Source: an uncultured Eubacteriales bacterium
GTDB lineage: Bacteria > Bacillota > Clostridia > Oscillospirales > Oscillospiraceae
Assembly (NCBI GenBank): GCA_902475435.1
Contig: CABRZL010000019.1
Span: forward strand, 1-31,333
DNA length: 31,333 nt
Reading direction: 5' to 3'
Part shown: positions 1-7,261 of the stretch, in pieces
Layout of the letters: every line of letters starts with the position of its first letter
How positions within the stretch are numbered: the stretch's first letter is position 1
The notes under the pieces: generated by a model
The model's input: only the letters and a program-made list of their open reading frames with translations
Database searches by the model: none
Told to the model about the DNA's origin: nothing
Position numbers and translations under genes: made by a program

Positions 1-1
1 T

Positions 2-295
2 ATGTTGGAGCTGATTCATTTAATTCAGGCTCAGGGCAATCCCCGGCTCAAGGTGCTGGGATTGCTGCCCACCATGGTTAACAACACCAAAAGCAGCCGG
101 AACATTTTAGCTTACCTTTATGAGACGTACGGAGAAATTACCTTTGAGCACGGCATCAGCCGGAGCGTTGACGCCACCAACAGAACCCACAATCGTGCGC
201 CGCTGGTCGGTTCCAAAAGCCGACTGGGTATGCAATATCTGGCGTTTACAGATGAGCTGCTGCAACAACTGGAAGCGGACGAAAAAGGAGCGTGA
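2..295 (+). CDS. parA: ParA/Soj-family ATPase, C-terminal part (gene enters from the left)
   Basis: This is the last 97 residues or so of a ParA/MinD-type partition ATPase; the first ATG in the window is probably an internal Met and the gene starts upstream. The visible part has the family's C-terminal pattern: a hydrophobic strand followed by LLPTMVNNTKSS, then a GITFEHGISRSVDATNR-like segment where ParA proteins describe new-site interactions, and a terminal amphipathic helix. The Walker A motif lies outside the window. The ParB-like gene follows at once, as in parAB operons, so a role in DNA partition or ICE maintenance is inferred. No family search was possible. Confidence 0.75.
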   Translation: MLELIHLIQAQGNPRLKVLGLLPTMVNNTKSSRNILAYLYETYGEITFEHGISRSVDATNRTHNRAPLVGSKSRLGMQYLAFTDELLQQLEADEKGA

Positions 296-300
296 CAGGA

Positions 301-1241
301 ATGAACAACGCACGAGGCGCATCGGAATGGGCTGATACCTATGGCAGCGGCTTTGGGGTTCCTGCTGGAACAAGGCTTCTGCAAGTACCGCTGGAACTGC
401 TGGACCCCTGGGAAGATACCGAGGGCAACGCACAGCCTTTCCACAGCTATTCCTCTGCGGAGCTGCAAGATTTCGCAGACAACATTCGGCAAAATGGGAT
501 CATCTCCCCCATCCATGTGCGGCCACGGGGAAACCGATTTCAAATTCTGGCTGGACACAATCGGAGCGCCGCCGCGAAAATGGCCGGCCTTACGACGATC
601 CCGGCCATCGTACAGGATGTGGATGATGACGCTGCTGCCATCATTTTGGTAGACAGCAACCTCAAGCAACGGGAAAAAATCTTGCCCTCAGAAAAAGCAT
701 ACGCCTACAAACTGAAACTCGACGCCATGAAGCGACAGGCACGCGAACGGATTTAACTTCGTGCCAAAATGGCACGAAGTTAGCGGAAACAAGAGCTGAC
801 CAAAAGCTGTCGAAAAACTCTACAGACAGCGCCAGGCAAATCCAGCGCTATATCCGTCTGACCTACCTGATTCCGCAGTTGTTGGAACTGGTGGATGCCG
901 GGAAACTAAAATTGGTGGCCGGAAGTGATATATCTTTTCTCCCTCAAAATATTCAGGAAATTTTGGCCGACCTCATGATAAATGAAGGGGTAACGGTCAG
1001 TACCGCCAAAGCGGCGGAACTGAAACGGGTTCAGCCCAAATCAGAGCTGGAGCTACGGGCGATTCTGGTGGGAACACCAAAGCCCCCGACGGTGAAAGTT
1101 ACCCTGGAATTGCCGGAGATAGATGCGCCGACTGTAGAAGCGCTGAATCACAATACCGAGTTCCAGACAGAGGCCCGACGAGTTCTGGCCGAATTAGCAA
1201 AACAATACACAATCCATAATGTTGCAGAAAATTCCAAATAA
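301..1241 (+). pseudogene. parB: ParB-like partition protein, frameshifted (copy 1)
   Basis: The first half (start 301, AAGGAG at 284-289; GTG at 292 is an alternative) encodes a ParB/Spo0J N-terminal domain: a segment ending with ILAGHNRSAAAKMAGL, the ParB CTPase/nuclease-fold motif, and KILPSEKAYAYKLKLDAMKRQ. It stops at 754-756. The protein continues in another frame from about 750 to 1241, reading DLTSCQNGTKLAE then IQRYIRLTYLIPQLLELVDAG. The intact copy at 10965-12044 has the same order (GERTDLTSCQNGTKLEE, then FRYIRLTNLSKELLQKVDEQ), so one base appears lost near 747-750. The C-terminal half has no ribosome site of its own. The gene is probably inactive, or makes only an N-terminal fragment of about 151 residues. 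A sequencing error cannot be excluded. Confidence 0.75.
754..782. repeat. Palindrome, parS-like candidate (copy 1, inside parB1)
   Basis: A perfect inverted repeat with 13-base arms (TAACTTCGTGCCA and its complement) around AAA. The same sequence occurs at the same place in the second parB gene (11464-11492), and a 25-bp variant lies just before that gene (10911-10935). It is read through as LTSCQNGTKL in the intact ParB frame. Here its first three bases form the premature stop of the frameshifted frame. A ParB binding site (parS) is inferred from its recurrence only at parB genes; it does not match the Bacillus parS consensus. Confidence 0.7.
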
Positions 1242-1250
1242 TGATAGAAT

Positions 1251-1294
1251 AATTGGTACTTCCATGCTTTTGCTGTGGGGAGTGCCAATTTTTT
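1251..1294 (+). terminator. Rho-independent terminator after the parAB operon
   Basis: AATTGGTACT at 1251-1260 pairs with AGTGCCAATT at 1281-1290 (one G-U pair) and is followed by a T run. It lies 10 bases after the parB1 stop and separates the partition genes from the lipoprotein gene. Confidence 0.7.
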
Positions 1295-1329
1295 AATTCA
1301 AAAATTGACGCCGAAAGGAGAACTTAATT

Positions 1330-2595
1330 ATGAAAAAATATAAGAATCTCATTGCAGTGATTGCAGCATTTTCGCTGCTGACTGCCTGTGGCAGCACACC
1401 TCAGGAAAGCACTGAAAGCGCCTCCGTATCTGTTTCCGAAACAACCCCTACTGTCTCCGTGATTTCCAGCGCAGAGGATGTCAGTTCTGTTGGTTCTTCT
1501 GCCGAAAATGGCAGCATGGGTCTGTCTTTTGACGAAACTGATCTGCTGGAAGCCATCACTGGATTGGAGGACATCTATGTGGTTCAGGGGGCCGAGAATA
1601 TTAACTACCTGGACAATGTAATTTACGACAACGCCCTGATTTTATCTATTACCTGGGACGCCTCTCAGGTGGATCTGGAGACACCCGGAGAATATCCCCT
1701 TACTTATGTTGTCACAGTCAATCAGGACGCCATGGACGCCTACCTGGGCGGAACCTATGATCCGGCCCAGGACTACAGAAACAGCAGCACTGTAGAGGTA
1801 GTAATAGAGAAAACGGTTACCGTCTGCACCGCAGAGGATAGCACGGCTCAGGCCGATGCCGGAATTTATGTCCTGGCAGATGATGGTCAGTATGCAGAAA
1901 CGTCCGATGGAAAGCAGCCCGCAGCGCGTCACCCAGTGAAGCCCGCAAGCACCGATGTTACCGGCGGCACCCCAATCTGTGCGGACACCGGAGAGAAACC
2001 GGAAGTTGATCTGGCGCAGCCTACACCTCAGGCAAGTACCGAACCAGCGTCACCTTCTCCCAGTGATAAGACCGACGCATCCGCCTCTCCAACATCGTCC
2101 CAAAAACCCGATGATACAACTGCAACGCCAAAACCATCCTCTGCCGCAACACCAAAGCCATCTACCAGTGCAAAACCATCTACACCGTCCTCTACACCGG
2201 CCCCTACGGCTACTCCGAAGCCCAGCAAAACACCGTCTCCCACACCGTCGCCTACCCATACCCATACCTGGGTTACCCAGGAGGCCACCGGACATTATGA
2301 GAAAGTGCAGACGGGCACGATTCATCATGATGCTATAACCCACGTGGAAGAAGAGTGGAGAATGATTTATAAGTGCAACAGTTGTGGACAGACTTTTAGT
2401 TCTGCAAATGATGTTGTGATGCATCAAGCCTTTGGTGATGGAAGTTGCAATGCGGGATACTCTCAGTGGGAGGAACTGGTGAATAGCTATACAGTAGTAG
2501 ATCAGGAAGCATGGGATGAACCGGTTTATGAGAATGTTTGGGTAGAAGATACCCCAGCATATGAATATTGCTCCGGCTGCGGGCAAAGACGTTGA
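1330..2595 (+). CDS. Secreted lipoprotein with S/T/P-rich stalk and Cys-rich C-terminus
   Basis: 421 residues. The N-terminus is a lipoprotein signal (basic start, hydrophobic core, lipobox LTAC with the modified Cys at residue 20). A folded region at about 75-165 contains LETPGEYPLTYVV, which resembles the atypical Ig-like modules of Firmicutes surface proteins. Residues of about 225-310 are a low-complexity Thr/Ser/Pro/Lys stalk. The C-terminal 110 residues begin with a THTHTW motif and carry CNSCGQTF, a nearby His and a final CSGCG, so a metal- or disulfide-stabilised domain is likely. A good site (GAAAGGAG) precedes the ATG. The stalk suggests display beyond the wall. Function is unknown; cargo adhesion or surface exclusion are guesses. 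Confidence 0.75.
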   Translation: MKKYKNLIAVIAAFSLLTACGSTPQESTESASVSVSETTPTVSVISSAEDVSSVGSSAENGSMGLSFDETDLLEAITGLEDIYVVQGAENINYLDNVIYDNALILSITWDASQVDLETPGEYPLTYVVTVNQDAMDAYLGGTYDPAQDYRNSSTVEVVIEKTVTVCTAEDSTAQADAGIYVLADDGQYAETSDGKQPAARHPVKPASTDVTGGTPICADTGEKPEVDLAQPTPQASTEPASPSPSDKTDASASPTSSQKPDDTTATPKPSSAATPKPSTSAKPSTPSSTPAPTATPKPSKTPSPTPSPTHTHTWVTQEATGHYEKVQTGTIHHDAITHVEEEWRMIYKCNSCGQTFSSANDVVMHQAFGDGSCNAGYSQWEELVNSYTVVDQEAWDEPVYENVWVEDTPAYEYCSGCGQRR

Positions 2596-2698
2596 AATAT
2601 CTATTCAATATTTGAAAATACTGCTACCGAGGTAATGCGGACACGGAAAGTACCAAATCTTCACAAAAAAAGTTTACCGCCCCAATAAAATCTTTTTG

Positions 2699-2727
2699 TT
2701 GAGGATTCTTGTAAAATAGGCTATACT
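2699..2727 (+). promoter_or_regulatory. Probable sigma-A promoter for the MNT-HEPN pair
   Basis: TTGAGG at 2699-2704 and TATACT at 2722-2727 are separated by 17 bases. Transcription would start near 2734, with AGGAGG at 2751-2756 before the ATG at 2766. Confidence 0.5.
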
Positions 2728-2765
2728 CATAATAGATAACTAATAACGTAAGGAGGTATCAGACG

Positions 2766-3104
2766 ATGACTGAATCTGACCTTGGAAGGATTTTATCTGA
2801 ACTATTTGCAGCTGCTACACAAGTATTTCAAGAGGCCATGCGTAGTATGATTCTGTATGGTTCATACGCACGCGGCAACTATGACAAGGAATCTGACATA
2901 GATGTTTTAGTTTTGGCAGACATCCCTAATGATGCGTGTTGGAGTTACAGGAAAAGACTTACAAACGTAATTGACCGTCTGAGCCTCCAATACGATGTGG
3001 TCGTATCGCTGCATATCATTGACTGTGAAACCTTCGAGCGATGGGAAAATGTTGTACCGTTCTATCGGAATATAAAACAGGAAGGAGTTATAATCAGTGC
3101 CTGA
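2766..3104 (+). CDS. MNT-domain nucleotidyltransferase, antitoxin of an MNT-HEPN module
   Basis: 112 residues, the usual size of minimal nucleotidyltransferases. It shows the exact family signature GSX10DXD: G32-S33, then D44 and D46 in SDIDVLVL. The third acidic residue is probably the D of LQYDVVV. In characterised MNT-HEPN pairs this enzyme adds AMP to the HEPN toxin and neutralises it; that role is taken from the family. AGGAGG lies 9 bases before the ATG. The stop overlaps the next gene by 8 bases, so the two are translationally coupled. Antitoxin-first order is common for such pairs. Confidence 0.85.
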   Translation: MTESDLGRILSELFAAATQVFQEAMRSMILYGSYARGNYDKESDIDVLVLADIPNDACWSYRKRLTNVIDRLSLQYDVVVSLHIIDCETFERWENVVPFYRNIKQEGVIISA

Positions 3105-3498
3105 CCAGGGAAAAAACCTTGACTTGGCTATGTATCGTCTGGAGCAGGCCGAACGCTGTTTAAAGTCTGCGAAGATATTATTTGAGGCTAACGATTACAA
3201 ATCGTCGGCAAACCGGTCTTATTATTGTATTTTTCATTGTATGAGAGCCGTCTTGGCAACAATCATGTTTGATTCCAAAAAGCATTCCGGGATCATTTCA
3301 GTCTTTCGCAAGGAATTTATAAAGACTGGGTATTTTGATATAAAATATTCCAGCATTATTGGTTCGGCATTTGATTTGCGTGGCTCCAGTGACTACGATG
3401 ATTTTTATGTGGTGCCAAAGGCTGACGTTGCTGATCAGATTAGCAATGCAGAGGATTTTCTTAATGCAGTTAGATCATATCTTTTGAAAAATAAATAG
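3097..3498 (+). CDS. HEPN-domain protein, probable RNase toxin of the MNT-HEPN module
   Basis: 133 residues with a GTG start inside the MNT gene (GAAGGAG lies upstream). The HEPN core reads SANRSYYCIFHCMRAVL: R40 and H47 form the RX4-6H ribonuclease motif, preceded by the typical AKILFEANDYKSSAN helix. HEPN toxins cleave RNA; the YY pair between R and H is the likely region for AMP modification. The HXY form found in the HepT type (Tyr two after His) is absent: here H47 is followed by C and M. This fits the broader PF05168-like group and does not argue for inactivity. A strong terminator follows. Confidence 0.83.
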   Translation: MPDQGKNLDLAMYRLEQAERCLKSAKILFEANDYKSSANRSYYCIFHCMRAVLATIMFDSKKHSGIISVFRKEFIKTGYFDIKYSSIIGSAFDLRGSSDYDDFYVVPKADVADQISNAEDFLNAVRSYLLKNK

Positions 3499-3510
3499 GA
3501 TTTACTTGGA

Positions 3511-3545
3511 ACGGACGCTCATTTTTGAGCGTCCGTTTTTCTTTT
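3511..3545 (+). terminator. Strong Rho-independent terminator after the HEPN gene
   Basis: An 11-bp perfect stem (ACGGACGCTCA with its complement) around TTTT is followed by a T-rich run (TTTTTCTTTT). It ends the MNT-HEPN operon. Confidence 0.9.
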
Positions 3546-3596
3546 CCCGCCCAATAAAAATCCCAGCCTAAGGCTGTTCATATATATCCCCTGCGC

Positions 3597-3626
3597 CCCC
3601 ATATTCACACGAATATGGGGTTTTTT
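3597..3626 (+). terminator. Terminator-like hairpin just upstream of the pilus operon
   Basis: A perfect 10-bp stem (CCCCATATTC and its complement, loop ACAC) is followed by six T. It ends only 26 bases before the adhesin ATG, and no promoter fits between them. It would therefore act on transcripts entering the pilus operon. A second small hairpin (CAGCC/GGCTG) lies at 3573-3585. Attenuation is an inference. Confidence 0.7.
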
Positions 3627-3652
3627 ATATTTCATGAGAAAGGAGAGCTCCT

Positions 3653-6600
3653 ATGAAGAAGCAAACGAAAACACGCCTGCTGGCGCTGCTTCTGCTTCTG
3701 GCTATGGTGTTGGGCCTGATCCCGGCGGCGCTGGCAACGGACACGGAATCTCCCGGGTCCGTGCCGGAAAGCAGCCTGGAAACCCAGGAAAGCACAGGCG
3801 GCACTGAGCCGGACACATCGCAGACGCCGGAGCCAAGTCCGACGGTCAGTCCGGAACCGGATACAGCAGTAGACGTCAGCCCTTCTCCCTCCCCCAGCCC
3901 GGAGCCATCGGTCAGTCCGACGCCCAGCTCCACACCGGAGACGAATACCGGTCCGGTCATTGAGACGGGCGGCACATCCCAGGGCACAGACAACGATACA
4001 CCGGATGCGGAAGACGCGGATGAAATTCCGCCCGGAGGCAAAACCGTTGCCCTTCCGGCGTATATGCTCACACCGTTTGCCACGCGGAGCAGCAGCGCCA
4101 CCATGTCCGGCGGTACAATGCTGTATACGTATGGAGGAGGCAGCCGTAGTCTGACCTTCAGTTATACGGATGCTTTGGGGGAATACCACCACAGCAGTTA
4201 CATCTGGCTCCAACCCTATTATCTAAACGGAAATTCTGCATTCTGTATTGAGCCGGACATTCATGTTGCGGACGGCATGACCTATACACAGGACGAGGCC
4301 AACAAAGCCTGGACACAGCGGCTTACCGAAAACCAGCGGCAAGCCATTGCCCTGGCTCTGGCCTACGGTTATCCCAACACCTGGTACGACAAATCCCCCA
4401 GAGACAGCACCACCAGCGAGTATGTGGAAGCACAAAAACTGCTGGCAACCCAGGCCGTAATCTGGGAAATTGTCACAGGACAGCGCAGCGCCACAGCACC
4501 TTATGCAGCCGTCACCTCCCTGTCCTTTGATTACGCTTATCCAAGTTCCTGGTGGCCCACCCTGACTTATGTGCGGGATCAGATTGTGGCCGCCATGGCC
4601 GCACACCAGGACATCCCCTCGTTTGCGAGCTACAGCAGCAGTACAGCGCCCACCTATAAGCTGACCTATGATGCCGGTTCCGGCACCTACAAAACAGCGT
4701 TGACGGACACAAACGGGGTCCTCAGCAGCTACAATTTCAGCACCAGTTTGTCCGGCGTCACTTTTACCAAATCCGGAAATACCCTATACGTTGAGGCCAC
4801 TCCCGCAGCAGTAGCTCAGGCTACCAGCTGCACAGCTTCAGCCGCCGGCACTTCCCTGGCTGTAGATCCCTCCATTGCCCTGGTCTGGGCTCCCTCTGTA
4901 GCCGGATACCAGGCTCAGGTACAGCTTGCAGCCAAACCAACGACAGCCACGGCCTACATCAAACTGAACTGGGTCAGTGCCGGATCAGCAACCCTCATTA
5001 AGACCTCCACCAATCCGGAAATGGTGAAGAATAATAGCTGCTACTCCCTGGTTGGAACCACCTATGGCCTGTACTCAGATTCCGCCTGCAAAAACAAAGT
5101 GGGAACCTTTGTAGTAAATGCAAACGGCACCTCCAACACCATTGAGAATCTGCCTGCCGGCACCTACTACTACAAGGAGCTGACCGCAGGGAAAGGGTAT
5201 CAGTTGGATACTACAGTAAGGAGCGTTCAGGTAACAGCCGGAAAGACTGCTACAATTTATGCGGAGGATGTTCCGATTGGTGACCCCTTGACTATTACGC
5301 TGGAAAAGAGCAATAAAGACGCTTCTGGCAATACCAGCGCAACGCCGCTATCTTTGGCTGGTGCAAAATTCAGCATCACATATTACTCCGGTATGTATAC
5401 TACTGAATCAGCAGCAGAAGCGGATGCTAAGGCCGGAAAAATTCAGAAACGAACCTGGTATATTACAACAAAAGCCTATACTGTTGGTAGCGTAACAAAG
5501 TATCTAGCTAGTATAGCCTTAGAAAAACCGGAAGGCGACGACCTGTTTTATGGCGAGAATACTGGTCAGCCTATTGTCCCAATGGGAACTGTAATTGTCA
5601 AAGAAGTCCAAGCTCCAACTGGATATATAAACTCCGCAGATTTTTATTTCACATCCGATCCAAATACATCCTATGGTTCCTCTATCATAGTTCAATTTGA
5701 CGGTAGCAATAAACCAAAAAATGTCGCCACCGGAAACTATATGGATGATTTCAGCCTCTCTGTCTACGAGGCCCAAGTCAAAGGCGGCGTCAAGGTTCGC
5801 AAGGCGGATGCCGGAACTGGCACAACGCCCCAGGGCGACGCTGCTTTGTCCGGCGCAAAGTTTGGGATTTACAATGACAACAATTACGCGGTATACATTG
5901 ACGGCAAGGAGTACAAGCAAGGCGCTCTGGTGACCACCATCACCACGGACAAAAACGGCAATGCTGCCACCGCCTCGGATGCACTGCCCTACGGAAAATA
6001 CTATTTGCAGGAAATCACACCCCCAACAGGCTACACCCCCAGCAGTCAAAAGGTCAGCTTCACGATCAGTTCCAGCGGAACCGTTGTGGATCTGGGAAAC
6101 TATAGTGACACCGTAATTCAGGGAAAGATCCAGGTAGAAAAGTGGGCCGTAAACACAGTGACCGGAGACAAACAGCCGGAAAAGGGAGCCACTTTTGAGG
6201 TCTGGCTGAAATCCGCCGGAAGTTATGAAAAAGCAAAGGACAGCGAAAAGGACGTGATCACCATTGGTGAGGACGGCACAGGAACTTCCAAAAACCTGCC
6301 CTATGGCACCTATTTACTGAAGCAGAAAACCGGCTGGGAGGGCTATGACCCGGATGAAACCACCTATGAGGTGACAATCACCAGCAACGGAACCGTTGTG
6401 GATCAGGACACTGACGGCAAGGATCTGGAAGTGGAAAACAACATCTGGACCGGTTCCATTTCTATCCTCAAGGTGGATGGCGATACCAGGCAGCCTCTGG
6501 CCGGGGCGGAATTTACTCTGACCGGCTCCGATGGCTCCGAGGTAGTCAAAGTATCCGACGACAGCGGAACCGTCACTTTTGAGGATCTGTATTATGGGGT

Positions 6601-7261
6601 GGAATACACCTGGACAGAGACAAAGCCGCCCAAGGGCTATTTGCTGAATGAAGAAAACACCGGCACCTGGACCGTAGACAAGCAGGACGATCTGCTGGAA
6701 GTCACATGCGAAGACTTCCGCCGTCCCGGCTCCATCACGGTGACAAAGGAAGATACCAACGGACAACCTCTTGCAGGCTGCACCTTCCTGCTGGAATACC
6801 TGGATGGAACCACATGGAAGCCCGTCACAAACCGGGCATCGGATACGCCGGTCACTCTGGGCGCGACCACCAGTCCGGTGGTTGACGGCTGTCTGACGAC
6901 AGATGCTTCCGGTGTGGTTACGTTCTCCGGTCTGTGGGCGGACGATACTCTGCAATACCGGCTGACCGAGGTAGACGCCCCCGACGGATATACGCTGCTG
7001 ACGGAACCTATCTTTGAGGGTGTACTGCCTGTCAGTTACCCGGACGGAGAAGTTTCCGCAGAGCCGGAGGAGGTCATAGAAGGTATCGCATATTTTTATG
7101 ATCTCCCTGTCACGGTTCGTGATGGAAAGGTTTATACCCTGCCCTTGACCGGCGGCAACGGCTACGCTTATGCTCCCATTGGCTGGATTGCGCTGATCCT
7201 GGGAGCTTTCTTGTGCGGAATTGCAATTATTAAAAAGAGAAAAGGAGAGAAACAATCATGA
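3653..7261 (+). CDS. Sortase-anchored tip adhesin/ancillary pilin with thioester-type domain and SpaA/Cna-B repeats
   Basis: 1202 residues, preceded by AAAGGAG. In order: signal peptide (about 1-29, ending AALA); Thr/Pro/Ser stalk to about 110; a thioester-type domain from about 150 with C198 in SAFCIEP and Q267 in ATQAVIW, the usual Cys-Gln pair for an internal covalent host-binding bond; then several prealbumin-like SpaA/Cna-B modules, each with a GAKF- or GATF-type start and an E-box such as YLQEITPPTGY. It ends in L1163-PLTG, a hydrophobic segment and KKRK, a cell-wall sorting signal. The stop overlaps the next start (ATGA). Domain layout and operon position point to a tip adhesin polymerised by the class C sortase downstream. 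The ligand is unknown. Confidence 0.88.
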   Translation: MKKQTKTRLLALLLLLAMVLGLIPAALATDTESPGSVPESSLETQESTGGTEPDTSQTPEPSPTVSPEPDTAVDVSPSPSPSPEPSVSPTPSSTPETNTGPVIETGGTSQGTDNDTPDAEDADEIPPGGKTVALPAYMLTPFATRSSSATMSGGTMLYTYGGGSRSLTFSYTDALGEYHHSSYIWLQPYYLNGNSAFCIEPDIHVADGMTYTQDEANKAWTQRLTENQRQAIALALAYGYPNTWYDKSPRDSTTSEYVEAQKLLATQAVIWEIVTGQRSATAPYAAVTSLSFDYAYPSSWWPTLTYVRDQIVAAMAAHQDIPSFASYSSSTAPTYKLTYDAGSGTYKTALTDTNGVLSSYNFSTSLSGVTFTKSGNTLYVEATPAAVAQATSCTASAAGTSLAVDPSIALVWAPSVAGYQAQVQLAAKPTTATAYIKLNWVSAGSATLIKTSTNPEMVKNNSCYSLVGTTYGLYSDSACKNKVGTFVVNANGTSNTIENLPAGTYYYKELTAGKGYQLDTTVRSVQVTAGKTATIYAEDVPIGDPLTITLEKSNKDASGNTSATPLSLAGAKFSITYYSGMYTTESAAEADAKAGKIQKRTWYITTKAYTVGSVTKYLASIALEKPEGDDLFYGENTGQPIVPMGTVIVKEVQAPTGYINSADFYFTSDPNTSYGSSIIVQFDGSNKPKNVATGNYMDDFSLSVYEAQVKGGVKVRKADAGTGTTPQGDAALSGAKFGIYNDNNYAVYIDGKEYKQGALVTTITTDKNGNAATASDALPYGKYYLQEITPPTGYTPSSQKVSFTISSSGTVVDLGNYSDTVIQGKIQVEKWAVNTVTGDKQPEKGATFEVWLKSAGSYEKAKDSEKDVITIGEDGTGTSKNLPYGTYLLKQKTGWEGYDPDETTYEVTITSNGTVVDQDTDGKDLEVENNIWTGSISILKVDGDTRQPLAGAEFTLTGSDGSEVVKVSDDSGTVTFEDLYYGVEYTWTETKPPKGYLLNEENTGTWTVDKQDDLLEVTCEDFRRPGSITVTKEDTNGQPLAGCTFLLEYLDGTTWKPVTNRASDTPVTLGATTSPVVDGCLTTDASGVVTFSGLWADDTLQYRLTEVDAPDGYTLLTEPIFEGVLPVSYPDGEVSAEPEEVIEGIAYFYDLPVTVRDGKVYTLPLTGGNGYAYAPIGWIALILGAFLCGIAIIKKRKGEKQS

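Noticed and set aside
879..1241. Independent 120-codon gene after parB1
   Set aside because: It has no ribosome site and continues the ParB similarity upstream of its first ATG, so it is the C-terminal half of a frameshifted gene.
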